From an uncultured bacterium (GTDB lineage Bacteria > Verrucomicrobiota > Kiritimatiellia > CAIVKH01): a DNA stretch of 64,000 nt. How positions within the stretch are numbered: position 1 is the stretch's first letter; each line of letters opens with the position of its first letter. Below the pieces are notes generated by a model, which saw only the letters and a list, made by a program, of their open reading frames with translations, searched no databases and had not been told where the DNA came from. The position numbers and the translations under genes were made by a program. Shown piece after piece: positions 53,008-61,793 of this stretch. The stretch lies in assembly GCA_937958885.1 (NCBI GenBank), contig CALGMT010000013.1, positions 1 to 64,000 on the forward strand, given 5' to 3'.

Positions 53008-53661
53008 GTGAAATCGACTGAACAAATTCTCGACGACCTCCGGCATCTGGAAGAGGCCCACTACTACAGCGAGGACTTTCAGTGGCTCTCCTCGGTGCGG
53101 GCTTATCGCGACGAATTGAGCGCTGAAGAGCAGGCGGCGCTGGCCTCCGTCATCCTGCAGCGCCTGTTGCGGGACGGCTCCATGACGGACATTTTATTGT
53201 GCTCCATTGTGGAGGTGCCCGGCGCCGGCTCGGTCCTCGCGGCGAAACTCGACCGCGAGTCGACGCCGTCCCAACTGACGCGCGCGCTGATTACTGCGTT
53301 GGAGCGCTATCGCGGGGACGATGTGTTCCGCGCGGTGGCGCGCTTTGTCGATTCCGATCAGGAAAATGAGGCGCTGCGCGCCCTCGCGCGCATCGATTTC
53401 ATACGCGCGCTCCCCTTCGTCGCCCGCGCATTACAAAAAGAGCATCAGGCCGACCTCGTCCTGCATATTCTTCACGATCGGGCGAAGTCGAGAGCCGGGC
53501 TTGACCTGTTGGCTGTCGAATTACGCGCATTCGCCTCCGGCTGGAACGATCAAGACCTCCTGCCTCGCATCGTCCGGGCTTTGCACGGCAAGGCGGAGCC
53601 CTATAATCCCTTTTCACCGGCGGAGTTGAAGCGCCTGGAGGACGCCATGACGAGCGGTTAG
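53008..53661 (+). CDS. Hypothetical all-helical protein
   Basis: 217 aa from GTG 53008 (TTG 52969 gives 230). Leu/Ala-rich helices repeat with a period of 30-40 residues, for example VFRAVARFVDSDQENEALRA followed by ARIDFIRALPFVARALQKEH, reminiscent of HEAT/ARM-like repeats, but I cannot assign a family. No signal peptide, so probably cytoplasmic. Independent of its neighbours in position. Confidence 0.6.
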   Translation: MKSTEQILDDLRHLEEAHYYSEDFQWLSSVRAYRDELSAEEQAALASVILQRLLRDGSMTDILLCSIVEVPGAGSVLAAKLDRESTPSQLTRALITALERYRGDDVFRAVARFVDSDQENEALRALARIDFIRALPFVARALQKEHQADLVLHILHDRAKSRAGLDLLAVELRAFASGWNDQDLLPRIVRALHGKAEPYNPFSPAELKRLEDAMTSG

Positions 53662-53743
53662 GCTCGCTACAAGAGGAAGGTTGTTTGATCAAGGGTGAAC
53701 AGTGTCGGATAACGCATGTCAAAGGAAACACAGGAGGAACAAC

Positions 53744-54328
53744 ATGAAGAAATTAATGATCGCAGTATTGGCAGCCGGTCTATCGACCGGCGTTATACAG
53801 GCCGCAAATTATAGCATCGACGTTTCGCACTCGCACATTGGGTTCGCGGTCCGCCACATGGTCGTGACCACAGTCCGCGGCAACTTCAACGAATTCGAGG
53901 GTCAGTTCACATACGACCCCGAAAATCCCACCGCGTTCACCGCATCGGCGGTGATCAAGACCGAGAGCATCGACACGCGCAACAAGAAGCGCGACGATCA
54001 CCTGCGCAACGAAGATTTCTTCGATGCGCCCAACCATCCGGAAATTCGGTTCGAGACGATCTCGTCCGAGATGGTGGACGGCAAACTGCATGTGCGCGGC
54101 AACCTGACGATGCGCGGTGTCACGCGCGAAATCACCCTTCCGCTCACCTTCAGCGAAACCATTACCGACCCGTGGGGCAACGTCCGCATTGGGTTCGAGG
54201 GATCCACCACCATTAATCGCCAGGATTGGGGCATTTCATGGAGCAAGCAACTAGATACCGGCGGATTGGTAGTGGCAAATAACGTGACGATCGAAGTGAA
54301 CATCGAGGGAATATTGAACAAGGAGTAA
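53744..54328 (+). CDS. YceI-family secreted lipid-binding protein
   Basis: 194 aa. Signal peptide (1-21) followed by the YceI lipocalin-like barrel: SIDVSHSHIGFAVRHMVVTT, VRGNFNEFEGQF, RDDHLRNEDFFDAPNHPEIR, and DWGISWSKQLDTGG. The family binds long polyprenoid chains in the periplasm. AGGAGG (53732-53737) supports the ATG at 53744. It is followed by a strong terminator. Confidence 0.94.
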   Translation: MKKLMIAVLAAGLSTGVIQAANYSIDVSHSHIGFAVRHMVVTTVRGNFNEFEGQFTYDPENPTAFTASAVIKTESIDTRNKKRDDHLRNEDFFDAPNHPEIRFETISSEMVDGKLHVRGNLTMRGVTREITLPLTFSETITDPWGNVRIGFEGSTTINRQDWGISWSKQLDTGGLVVANNVTIEVNIEGILNKE

Positions 54329-54352
54329 GCCTCCAAGGCGTTGACCGGAAGG

Positions 54353-54388
54353 CAGGTCCCGCGGGTTCGCGGGACCTGTTTCCTTTTA
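54353..54388 (+). terminator. Rho-independent terminator of yceI gene
   Basis: Perfect 11-bp stem CAGGTCCCGCG / CGCGGGACCTG with loop GGTT (54353-54378), then TTTCCTTTTAA. It lies 25 bp after the yceI stop and immediately before the convergent gene's stop. Confidence 0.88.
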
Positions 54389-54392
54389 ATGT

Positions 54393-55196
54393 TCAGACGG
54401 CGTGGCGGGCACGTCGCCAGGCGCAAAAACGATCGATCGCGCCTCGGATGCGGATTCGCATGTTGCGGATGCCGCGTTTCGCCTTGCGGAATAGCGCAAG
54501 GCAGATCAGAAAAATCAATATATTGATCGCCAGTGCGGCAAACGGGCTGAAGGCGTAGACCGCGATGAGGCTCGCGCAAATGGATTTGTTCGCCGCTTCG
54601 AAGATGGCGTCAAGCAGCGGAATCGGCGAGAGCCAGACCAGCAGTTCGAAAAAGAAGCGCACGGTCTGGATCACGAGAACATTGACGATCGAGAGGGCCG
54701 CCAACAATGCTTCGATCGGGATGCCCGCGATTCCCGCCGCGACGACGGGCGCGCCGCTTTCCGGCGCTTCCAGCAGCTTGTTGACCAGTTGCACTGCAAT
54801 GACCGCGACGAGGCCTGCATACGTCTCCATCGTGTCACAGAGCAGCGCGACCGGTTTGCTGACTTTGGTAAGGCGGGGCAGGGAGGTGAACAGCGCGAGG
54901 GCCAGGAAGAGGAAGAAAAATGCCGGATGTGTGAGCACCGGGTGCGCATGGAGGAACGCGTTCTCCGGCAGCGCGCCCTTGGTCACGAGGATGGAAAGAC
55001 CGGACAGGCACGCCATGCCGAAAAACGGCGACAGCGCCACGGGCGCGAGCGGTCCGAGGAGCTCCGCCCACGGCGCTTGATCGCGCAGCGCCCCGCTCGC
55101 CGCCAAATCCCCCGCCGCCTGCGCCGCGCCATAGCCGAACGCCAGCAAAGGGCTTGCAATCAGCAGCGCGACACAAAGCAGCGCGCGTTTATTCAT
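54393..55196 (-). CDS. Polytopic membrane protein coupled to topoisomerase VI A
   Basis: 267 aa with a signal-like first helix and about five more hydrophobic segments (FLFLALALFTSL, LVAVIAVQLVNKLL and others), then a basic tail RIRIRGAIDRFCAWRRARHA. The ATG overlaps the stop of the topoisomerase VI A gene by 4 bp. I do not recognise the family; no enzyme motif is visible. Confidence 0.75.
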   Translation of the reverse strand: MNKRALLCVALLIASPLLAFGYGAAQAAGDLAASGALRDQAPWAELLGPLAPVALSPFFGMACLSGLSILVTKGALPENAFLHAHPVLTHPAFFFLFLALALFTSLPRLTKVSKPVALLCDTMETYAGLVAVIAVQLVNKLLEAPESGAPVVAAGIAGIPIEALLAALSIVNVLVIQTVRFFFELLVWLSPIPLLDAIFEAANKSICASLIAVYAFSPFAALAINILIFLICLALFRKAKRGIRNMRIRIRGAIDRFCAWRRARHAV

Positions 55197-56314
55197 GGCA
55201 GGAACTTGGCTTTTTTCAATTTTTCCGGGAGGTAATGCTCAAGCACGAAGTTCAAGCCGTGCTTGGCAAAGGCTTGTTGCTCGATGCGGACGCCCATTTT
55301 CAACATCTGCTCCAGAGCCTGCTGCCACTCTTTGTAGTGCTTGATGAAGGGGTCGTTTTTCAACGCGTCTTTCGCGCGCTTGATGTCGGCTTCTTCCAGC
55401 GGATGGGTCGCGTCTTCGAGGTCGTAGTCGATGATGTCCTGCGGCGTGACGCCGAGGTAGTGGCAGGTCGGCACGCAGAAGTAGCGGTTGATGTGCGCGG
55501 CCTGGCCGGAGCCGACTTTCAATGTGCGGTAGATGTTGCAGTAGCCGTAGGGATCGCCGTCGGTGAAGGCCAGGACCGGAATCTTCTGATCGTCCGCCAA
55601 GCGCCGAATGAAGCGCCGGCACGCGCGCGTGGGCACGCCGCTCATCGAGATCAAAATGCAGTTGGCCTTGGCGTAGTAGCGATGGTGGACGAGGCGCTGA
55701 AAAAGCGAGGCCGTCTCGACGGCGAGCACGAATTTCGCTTTTGTTTGAAAGCGCAAATGCTCGACGCGGGACGGGATGCTCCACGCGCCGGTGCCGAGCT
55801 TGGTGCAGTCGATCTTGATGTCCTTGCCCGTGTCCGGGTCGCGGTCGATGACGACGATCGGTCCGCACACTTCGCCTCCGCGCTCTTCCGGGATGTAGCC
55901 GAGCTGCTCGCGGTTGATCGCGAGCATGGCCTCGATGTCGTCGAGCAACGTGTCGGATTCGGACTGTTCGTCGAACCGGCACTCGCCCCAGCTTTTGGAG
56001 TTGTAGTAAATCTCGCGCTTGCCGGCGATGTCGTCCTTGTCGAGCAGGTCGTTCTTCGTCGTCGCGAGCAGGCGCATCGACTGCGCGAAGGTTTTGACGG
56101 TGTTGTAGGACAGCGTGCGGGTCGCGGTCTTGTTGAGGATTTCGAAATGCCCGCGCTTCGCGTCGTATTTGACATTCGCGAGCGAGCGGATGGGGAAGCG
56201 CAGCGAAGGTTTTCGGTGTTTCTTGACGACGTCGGTGTGGACCTCGCCTGCGACGTCGACGATCTTGCGCGCGGCGGCTTGTTTGCTGACGATCTGGATG
56301 CTGGTTTCGCTCAT
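55193..56314 (-). CDS. top6A: DNA topoisomerase VI subunit A (Top6A/Spo11 family)
   Basis: 373 aa, the usual subunit A length. The catalytic tyrosine is in KREIYYN (Tyr103 or Tyr104) in the winged-helix half. The Toprim domain has Glu200 (FVLAVE), then GVPTRACRRFIRRL, and Asp252/Asp254 in TDGDPYG. The end HINRYFCVPTCHYLGVTPQD matches bacterial Top6A. It cuts duplex DNA with a 5'-phosphotyrosine link. No subunit B (GHKL ATPase) is found on either side, although A and B genes are usually adjacent. It is coupled to an unknown membrane protein. Confidence 0.9.
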   Translation of the reverse strand: MSETSIQIVSKQAAARKIVDVAGEVHTDVVKKHRKPSLRFPIRSLANVKYDAKRGHFEILNKTATRTLSYNTVKTFAQSMRLLATTKNDLLDKDDIAGKREIYYNSKSWGECRFDEQSESDTLLDDIEAMLAINREQLGYIPEERGGEVCGPIVVIDRDPDTGKDIKIDCTKLGTGAWSIPSRVEHLRFQTKAKFVLAVETASLFQRLVHHRYYAKANCILISMSGVPTRACRRFIRRLADDQKIPVLAFTDGDPYGYCNIYRTLKVGSGQAAHINRYFCVPTCHYLGVTPQDIIDYDLEDATHPLEEADIKRAKDALKNDPFIKHYKEWQQALEQMLKMGVRIEQQAFAKHGLNFVLEHYLPEKLKKAKFLP

Positions 56315-56440
56315 GGGAGTGGCCTGTTGCGACGTGTTGGTGAATGTCTGCGAGTGGAGCGGCGCGCCTTCAGGGTGCAGCTCGCATCACTGGGTTGGAG
56401 ATGGGTGATCAAGACCGAATTCGGAGCAGGCCCGGTCGCG

Positions 56441-58372
56441 TTATTGAGCGGGAGGGGCTTGGCGGGTGATGAGCAAATCCCTCTCGAAGGATTTGGCGAG
56501 GGCGGGGTTGAGGCGCCGTCCTTTTTGTTTCATGCGATCCGCGCGCGCGGTATCGCCAAGCGCTTCGTAGGCCTTGGCGAGCCACAGGTGGGTCAGGGCG
56601 TCCTTGGGCCGGCGTCGAACCGTCCGTTCCAGCGCGCGCGCGGCCGGTTCGGGCTGGCCGAGGTTGAAATATGCGATGCCGAGCTGTTGGCGCGCCGTGA
56701 TATGCGTCGGCGATCCGGCGACGACCAATTCTAAAACGGTGCGGGCTTCGAGGAAGCGCCACAGCGAGAAGTAAATCGTTCCCGCGCCGATCAGGCGCGG
56801 ATGATTGCGCGCGGGGAAGATGGAAGCGAGTTCGCGCTGGTAATCGCGGCGCGCGGATTCGAGTTCGATCAGTCCGCTGCGCTGCATCTCAAAGTCGGCG
56901 AGCATGCGCGCGTTCTCGCGCGTGCGCCGCAGCAGGACCATCGTGGTGCCGTCAAAATAAGCAGGCGCCCAATCGCCAAGGTCCACGAGCCGGCGTGTGG
57001 TCTGGCCTGCCCCCGGCCATGAGCAGGGCAGGATAATGGCGCCGGGATCGAAGCGATCGAGAAGGCGCGCGAGCTGTTCGTTGTCCGTCAGCAGCGCGCG
57101 GCCGAGGCCCTGATAAAACGCCGCGCCGTAAACCGGCGTCCGCATGTCGGTGAAGATTTTCCGGTTCGGCAGCGCCCATGCGAGATAGCCGCCGTCCTGC
57201 GCGAGGTTGATGGCGCGGGCGGGGAAGTCCGGCCGCGCGAGAATGCGTTCGCAGGCGCGCTGCGGGAAGAGATCGTGGGCGATCCCCAGCCCAAAGGCGG
57301 ACGCGCTTCCGATTCGGTTAAAGTAATAGCCGCTGCTGACGAGCAGGAGCGTCAGCGCGGCGGCGCCCGCGATCAGGCTGCGTCCGGTCGGCTCCCACAT
57401 GGGGGTGCCGATCCGCCGTGTGATCCACCGCGCCGCGCCTTGCAAGCTCATCGCGGCAAATGGAAATACAAACAGCCCCGCGAAGAGTGAATAGCGCGGC
57501 GACAACACCAGCAGAAATGCGCCCGCCACGCCGAGTGTGGTCAGGCCCATCGGAAGCCGTCCCGGGATGCTGACGAAGCCGCCCGCGACGGTCAGCAGCA
57601 GCAGCGTTTGAGCAAAGCGCGCGGCGAATGGCGCGAATTCGGCATGAAACGGCGAAATCCATTCGAGCAGAGCGCCGGTGTTGGGATTGATCGCGCTGGA
57701 AATGGCCAACCGGTGGACGCTGAATCCGTACGGATTCACCAAGGTCGCCGCGAGCAGCGCGAAGGGCAGCCAGTTCGGCAGCCGATTGGAGGGATCGGCG
57801 CGCCGCTCGTAGGTCATCAACGCCGCGATTAGGGGACCGAGCAGGAACGACGCGTGCATGTTCGCCCAGATGACTTGAATCGGCAACAGACACAGCAGGA
57901 CGCTCCGCGCCGGCAGCGTCGCCAGCGCGCGCAAAAAAATAGCCGCGAGCAACAGACCGACGCCGTGCGGCCCGACGGACATGGCGGGCGCGATCAGCCA
58001 CGCGACCAGCAGCAGGGCCAACGCCTGGGTGGCGTCGCTCGCGAGGTCCCGGACCAGCGGTCGCAGGAAAACGAAGGCGCCGACCACGCAAACCGCGAAG
58101 GCGAGGATGACGCCATAGGAGCCGCCCGCTTGCCAGAGCCGGTAGAGCACGGCGTCGTAGAGCCACGTGGTATTCACCCAGCTTCGGGACGCATCCGTGG
58201 TGAAAGAGAACGGGTCCGCGCGAATCCAACCCTGCTCGGCGAGCAGCCGACCGGTCGCCAGGTGAATCCAGAAATCGGAGTTCGAGAGCGTCCGCAACCC
58301 GAAGAACGCGAGCGCCGCCAGCGCCATCCACCACAGATAGCCGGCGCGCGGCATGTTCGATTGATCACTCAT
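56441..58372 (-). CDS. Polytopic membrane protein with C-terminal TPR repeats
   Basis: 643 aa. The first 350 residues contain about ten hydrophobic helices with a conserved-looking first loop (NSDFWIHLATGRLLAEQGW, then DPFSFTTD), as in GT-C-fold membrane glycosyltransferases. After a periplasmic-like domain (HDLFPQRACERI...), TPR motifs follow at the end (QLGIAYFNLGQPEPAARALE, HLWLAKAYEALGDTARADRM). A glycosyltransferase role is possible but not demonstrated. The TPR gene at 58416 is upstream on the same strand. Confidence 0.7.
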   Translation of the reverse strand: MSDQSNMPRAGYLWWMALAALAFFGLRTLSNSDFWIHLATGRLLAEQGWIRADPFSFTTDASRSWVNTTWLYDAVLYRLWQAGGSYGVILAFAVCVVGAFVFLRPLVRDLASDATQALALLLVAWLIAPAMSVGPHGVGLLLAAIFLRALATLPARSVLLCLLPIQVIWANMHASFLLGPLIAALMTYERRADPSNRLPNWLPFALLAATLVNPYGFSVHRLAISSAINPNTGALLEWISPFHAEFAPFAARFAQTLLLLTVAGGFVSIPGRLPMGLTTLGVAGAFLLVLSPRYSLFAGLFVFPFAAMSLQGAARWITRRIGTPMWEPTGRSLIAGAAALTLLLVSSGYYFNRIGSASAFGLGIAHDLFPQRACERILARPDFPARAINLAQDGGYLAWALPNRKIFTDMRTPVYGAAFYQGLGRALLTDNEQLARLLDRFDPGAIILPCSWPGAGQTTRRLVDLGDWAPAYFDGTTMVLLRRTRENARMLADFEMQRSGLIELESARRDYQRELASIFPARNHPRLIGAGTIYFSLWRFLEARTVLELVVAGSPTHITARQQLGIAYFNLGQPEPAARALERTVRRRPKDALTHLWLAKAYEALGDTARADRMKQKGRRLNPALAKSFERDLLITRQAPPAQ

Positions 58373-58415
58373 GTGTCGTCAAACGCGATCAGCATTCCGG
58401 CGTTCTCGTCTCGCG

Positions 58416-59210
58416 TCAAGGTTCTTCTGGCAGCAGGTCGCTCACGGGGGTCAGATCTTCGCCGACGAGATGCTCCACCTCGTGGACCACGCCCGTGGGC
58501 GGGCGAATGCGGTCGATGAGCCGTTGCATGACTTCCCGCCGCATGAATATCGATCTGTCGAGCGTGTCCATGTCGGGGCTGAACGGGGAGAGGACCAGCA
58601 GCGGCACATCCGGTTCGACCGGTTGCGCCGGGGTCCATTCGACGCGGGGCCGAACGCCCATGGCGCGGGCGACATCCCGGTCGGCGGGCACGCCCAATTC
58701 GCGCATCAGCGCCATCCAGTCGCTCGATCCTCGCGCCCACAGCGCGTCGAACGACGTGCGCGTGACCCAGTAGGCTCGCTCTTCGACGTTGACTGACGCC
58801 AGTCCGCGCCGCAGCCAGCCGATGGCGATGGTCTCGGTCGCCGCGGTCGAGTGGAGCGCCGCGAGCGCGGACGCGGTGGCGGGCGTTGCGCCCGCCTGGC
58901 GGAATGCCATGACCAGCCAGCGCGCGGCCACCGCGCGTTCGCCGATGCCCCACGCGGCCAGGGCCGCCTGATGCCGGACCGCCGCGTCGTCCGGGCACAC
59001 GGTGAGCAAATTGCTCAACAGGTGCGCTGCTTCGCCGTATCGGCGCCCCTCCAGCGCCGCGAGCGCCTCGCGCCACGCGGGATGAAGCGTCTCGTCGCGC
59101 TCGATGCATGCGCCGGGCGCGAACAGCCTGTAATCGGGAATATCCGGCGCGCCGCGTGCAATGGCCGCGTACAGCAGGATTCCCGCGATTATTCGCGCGC
59201 AGTGCTTCAT
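58416..59210 (-). CDS. Secreted TPR-like hypothetical protein
   Basis: 264 aa from ATG 59210 with a signal peptide (MKHCARIIAGILLYAAIARG). Residues 50-150 are helical pairs (ALAALEGRRYGEAAHLLSNL, AVRHQAALAAWGIGERAVAA), resembling TPR/SEL1 repeats. The C-terminal half is acidic and unrecognised. Likely periplasmic; function unknown. Confidence 0.65.
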   Translation of the reverse strand: MKHCARIIAGILLYAAIARGAPDIPDYRLFAPGACIERDETLHPAWREALAALEGRRYGEAAHLLSNLLTVCPDDAAVRHQAALAAWGIGERAVAARWLVMAFRQAGATPATASALAALHSTAATETIAIGWLRRGLASVNVEERAYWVTRTSFDALWARGSSDWMALMRELGVPADRDVARAMGVRPRVEWTPAQPVEPDVPLLVLSPFSPDMDTLDRSIFMRREVMQRLIDRIRPPTGVVHEVEHLVGEDLTPVSDLLPEEP

Positions 59211-59310
59211 GCAAGCACGGTGAACGCGTCGGTCGAAAGCGTCAAGCGCGCGGAGTACGCGTGTGTGAGAGCGAGAACCCATTCCCATCGCGCGCAGTAG
59301 CGCGTCGAAC

Positions 59311-59367
59311 AAAATTTTTACAGAGCATGGAAGTTTTAAAATAATTTTTTACAGAGCATGGAACTTT
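59311..59367 (+). repeat. 31-bp-period tandem dimer repeat, copy B
   Basis: ACAGAGCATGGAA at 59320-59332 and again at 59351-59363, exactly 31 bp apart, each preceded by a T-run and followed by G/C-TTTT. Same unit and period as 31605-31660. Here it is intergenic, about 100 bp upstream of the TPR-like gene and 290 bp upstream of sucC. Confidence 0.9.
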
Positions 59368-59488
59368 TCGCCGCCCCGCGTTCTTTTGCGCGCGGGCGAT
59401 GACGGCTCTGACGCGCAGTAGTGCCGCCGCTCTGTCCGCGGAATGGAAAGGACCGCGTTTTACCCCGAACCACGGATTTCTTGAGCGC

Positions 59489-59529
59489 GGGGGAAGGGGA
59501 GAGGGAGGTTGAGGGAGAGAAGGAGGGGG
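59489..59529 (+). other. G-quadruplex-forming purine tract
   Basis: G-runs of 5, 4, 3 and 3 at 59489-59493, 59496-59499, 59503-59505 and 59513-59515, separated by loops of 2, 3 and 7 nt, with a fifth G5 at 59525-59529. It satisfies the usual G3+N1-7 rule on the plus strand, about 130 bp before sucC. The rest of the 59211-59656 spacer holds only repeat copy B. Confidence 0.7.
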
Positions 59530-59656
59530 CGATTCAGCGGGTTCGTCTAATCCTGGCAGGGCGCGGCGTCTCGACGAGACGCGCGAGCGGGATTGACGAT
59601 GTGTGCCGGATTCGGCTTGCGATGTCGCGAGACCGCGCATACGCTCGCGGCTCTTC

Positions 59657-60805
59657 ATGAAAATCCACGAGTACCAAGGTAAAGAGTTGTTCCGACGCTA
59701 CGGCATTCGCGCCCAGGACGGCGAAGTGGCGGAGACGCCCGAGGCGGTCGCGCGGATCGCCGAATCGTTCGGACGAACGGTCGTCGTCAAGGCGCAGGTG
59801 CATGCCGGCGGGCGCGGCAAGGCCGGCGGCGTGAAGCTCGCAAAAAGCCCGGAAGAGGCGGCACAAAAGGCGTCCGCGATTCTCGGTATGAACATCAAGG
59901 GCAGCCGCGTGCGGAAGGTGCTCGTGGCCGACGCCGTGGACATCGCGCGCGAGGTGTACCTGGCGATCATCCTCGACCGCAGTGCGCGCGGCATTCTTTT
60001 CATGGCCAGCGCGGAAGGCGGCATGGAGATCGAGGAGCTCGCGGTCACCGCGCCGGAGAAAATTCACCGCTTCCACGCGCTGTCCCGCGAATTTCCCGAG
60101 GCCGAGGCGTCGCGCGTCGCCCCGCTGCTCTTCGGACCCGAACAGGCGGCCACGGTGCTCGACATCATGCGGAAACTGTTCCGCATGTTCATCGAACTCG
60201 ATTGCTCGCTGGTGGAGATCAATCCCCTCGTGCTGACGCCCGGCGGCGAGATCATCGCGGTGGACGGCAAGGTCAATTTCGACGACAACGCGCTGTTCCG
60301 CCATCCGGACGTCGAGGCGCTGCGCGACCTCGCGGAGGAAAATGCCAACGAGGTCGAGGCGAAGGCGCGCGGGTTGAGTTACGTGGAGCTCGAAGGCGAC
60401 ATCGGCTGCATGGTGAACGGCGCGGGTCTCGCAATGGCGACGATGGACATGATCAAGCTGTTCGGCGGGCGGCCCGCGAATTTTCTCGATGTCGGCGGCA
60501 GCTCGAACCCCGACAAGGTCGTACACGCGTTCCGCATTATTTTGAGCCGGCCCGGCATCAAGGCTGTATTGATCAATATCTTCGGCGGCATTACGCGCTG
60601 CGACGACATCGCGCAGGGCATCCTTGAAGCCTTCCAGCGGATGTCGATCGACATCCCGGTTGTCGTCCGGCTGACCGGCACGAATGCGGCGGAGGGGCTC
60701 GCGCTGCTCGAGGGCAGCTCCCTGATCCCGGCAGCGACCTTCGCCGACGCGGTCAAAAAAGTCATTGAAGCGGCAGGCGGCCCCAACGTGGAAGACGAAG
60801 CATGA
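59657..60805 (+). CDS. sucC: Succinyl-CoA synthetase (ADP/GDP-forming) subunit beta
   Basis: 382 aa. [17 protein letters not shown] start, ATP-grasp lysine in [36 protein letters not shown] and [19 protein letters not shown]-cycle enzyme making ATP or GTP from succinyl-CoA. The stop overlaps sucD by 4 bp. No Shine-Dalgarno sequence precedes the ATG. Confidence 0.97.
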   Translation: MKIHEYQGKELFRRYGIRAQDGEVAETPEAVARIAESFGRTVVVKAQVHAGGRGKAGGVKLAKSPEEAAQKASAILGMNIKGSRVRKVLVADAVDIAREVYLAIILDRSARGILFMASAEGGMEIEELAVTAPEKIHRFHALSREFPEAEASRVAPLLFGPEQAATVLDIMRKLFRMFIELDCSLVEINPLVLTPGGEIIAVDGKVNFDDNALFRHPDVEALRDLAEENANEVEAKARGLSYVELEGDIGCMVNGAGLAMATMDMIKLFGGRPANFLDVGGSSNPDKVVHAFRIILSRPGIKAVLINIFGGITRCDDIAQGILEAFQRMSIDIPVVVRLTGTNAAEGLALLEGSSLIPAATFADAVKKVIEAAGGPNVEDEA

Positions 60806-61674
60806 GCATTTTGGTCAATAGCGATACCCGCGTCCTCGTCCAGGGCATCACCGGCCGCGACGGCTCGTTTCACGCGAAGGGCATGCTCGACTACGGCACC
60901 AGGGTGGTTGGCGGCGTCACGCCCGGGAAAGGCGGCGAACAGGTCCATGGCGTCCCCGTGTTCAACACGGTGAAGGAAGCGGTCTCCGCGACCGGAGCAA
61001 ACGCGACGGTGATTTACGTGCCCGCAAAATTCGCCCCCGCCGCGATGCGCGAGGCGATGGACGCGGCGATCCCGCTGATCGTGACGATTACTGAAGGCGT
61101 GCCGACGCTCGACATGATGGACATCTATCACGAGGTCCGCGCGCGCGGGCTTCGGATGATCGGCCCGAACTGCCCCGGCGTCATTACGCCCGGCCAGTGC
61201 AAGATCGGCATCATGCCGGGCCACATTCACAAGCCCGGACGGGTCGGCGTCATTTCCAGAAGCGGCACACTGACGTATGAGATTGTGTATGCGCTGACCA
61301 ATCTGGGCGTCGGCCAGTCCACCTGCATCGGGATTGGCGGCGACCCGATCGTCGGGTCCGGCCCGATGGACCTGCTGCCGCTATTCGAGGCAGATTCCGG
61401 CACAGACGCGATCGTGTTGGTGGGCGAGATCGGCGGCGACGAAGAGGAACGCACCGCCGCCTTCATTCGCGAGCATATCAAGAAGCCCGTCTTCGCGTTT
61501 ATCGTTGGCCACACGGCGCCGGAGGGGAAGCGTATGGGCCATGCCGGCGCGATCGTATCCGGCGGCGCCGGAACCGCGGCCTCGAAGCTCAAAGCCTTTT
61601 CTCACGCAGGCGTTCCGGTCGCCAATACGATCGACGAGCTCGCCGAGATGGTGGCCGCTGCGATGCGCCGCTGA
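60802..61674 (+). CDS. sucD: Succinyl-CoA synthetase subunit alpha
   Basis: 290 aa. CoA-binding [53 protein letters not shown] and the phosphohistidine loop [14 protein letters not shown]. Forms the heterodimer/tetramer with SucC. Confidence 0.97.
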   Translation: MSILVNSDTRVLVQGITGRDGSFHAKGMLDYGTRVVGGVTPGKGGEQVHGVPVFNTVKEAVSATGANATVIYVPAKFAPAAMREAMDAAIPLIVTITEGVPTLDMMDIYHEVRARGLRMIGPNCPGVITPGQCKIGIMPGHIHKPGRVGVISRSGTLTYEIVYALTNLGVGQSTCIGIGGDPIVGSGPMDLLPLFEADSGTDAIVLVGEIGGDEEERTAAFIREHIKKPVFAFIVGHTAPEGKRMGHAGAIVSGGAGTAASKLKAFSHAGVPVANTIDELAEMVAAAMRR

Positions 61675-61740
61675 GGCGCACGCGCGCTGTCGATTGCTCC
61701 GCAAAAGTCATCCCGGCGTCGCCGTGTGCGCGGCTGCGGA

Positions 61741-61793
61741 ATGAGTGTCACAAAGCTTTGCGAAAGGGTATAAACCCTATGGTGACACTATGA
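61741..61793 (+). promoter_or_regulatory. Dyad-rich leader at the aldehyde dehydrogenase start
   Basis: Outer inverted repeat AGTGTCAC (61744-61751) and GTGACACT (61782-61789) ends 1 bp before the ATG. Inside are the palindrome CAAAGCTTTG (61751-61760) and a hairpin AGGGT-ATAA-ACCCT (61765-61778). Two tiny frames also fit: ATG 61741 (10 codons) and ATG 61779 (four codons, its TGA overlapping the main ATG). No Shine-Dalgarno sequence is present, so structure or translational coupling may control initiation. Confidence 0.6.

Noticed and set aside
59651-59660. Sequence CTCTTCATGA shared by the starts of sucC and the RRM gene (39266-39275)
   Set aside because: Ten to twelve identical bases at two start codons with no further similarity; chance cannot be excluded, and other genes lack it.
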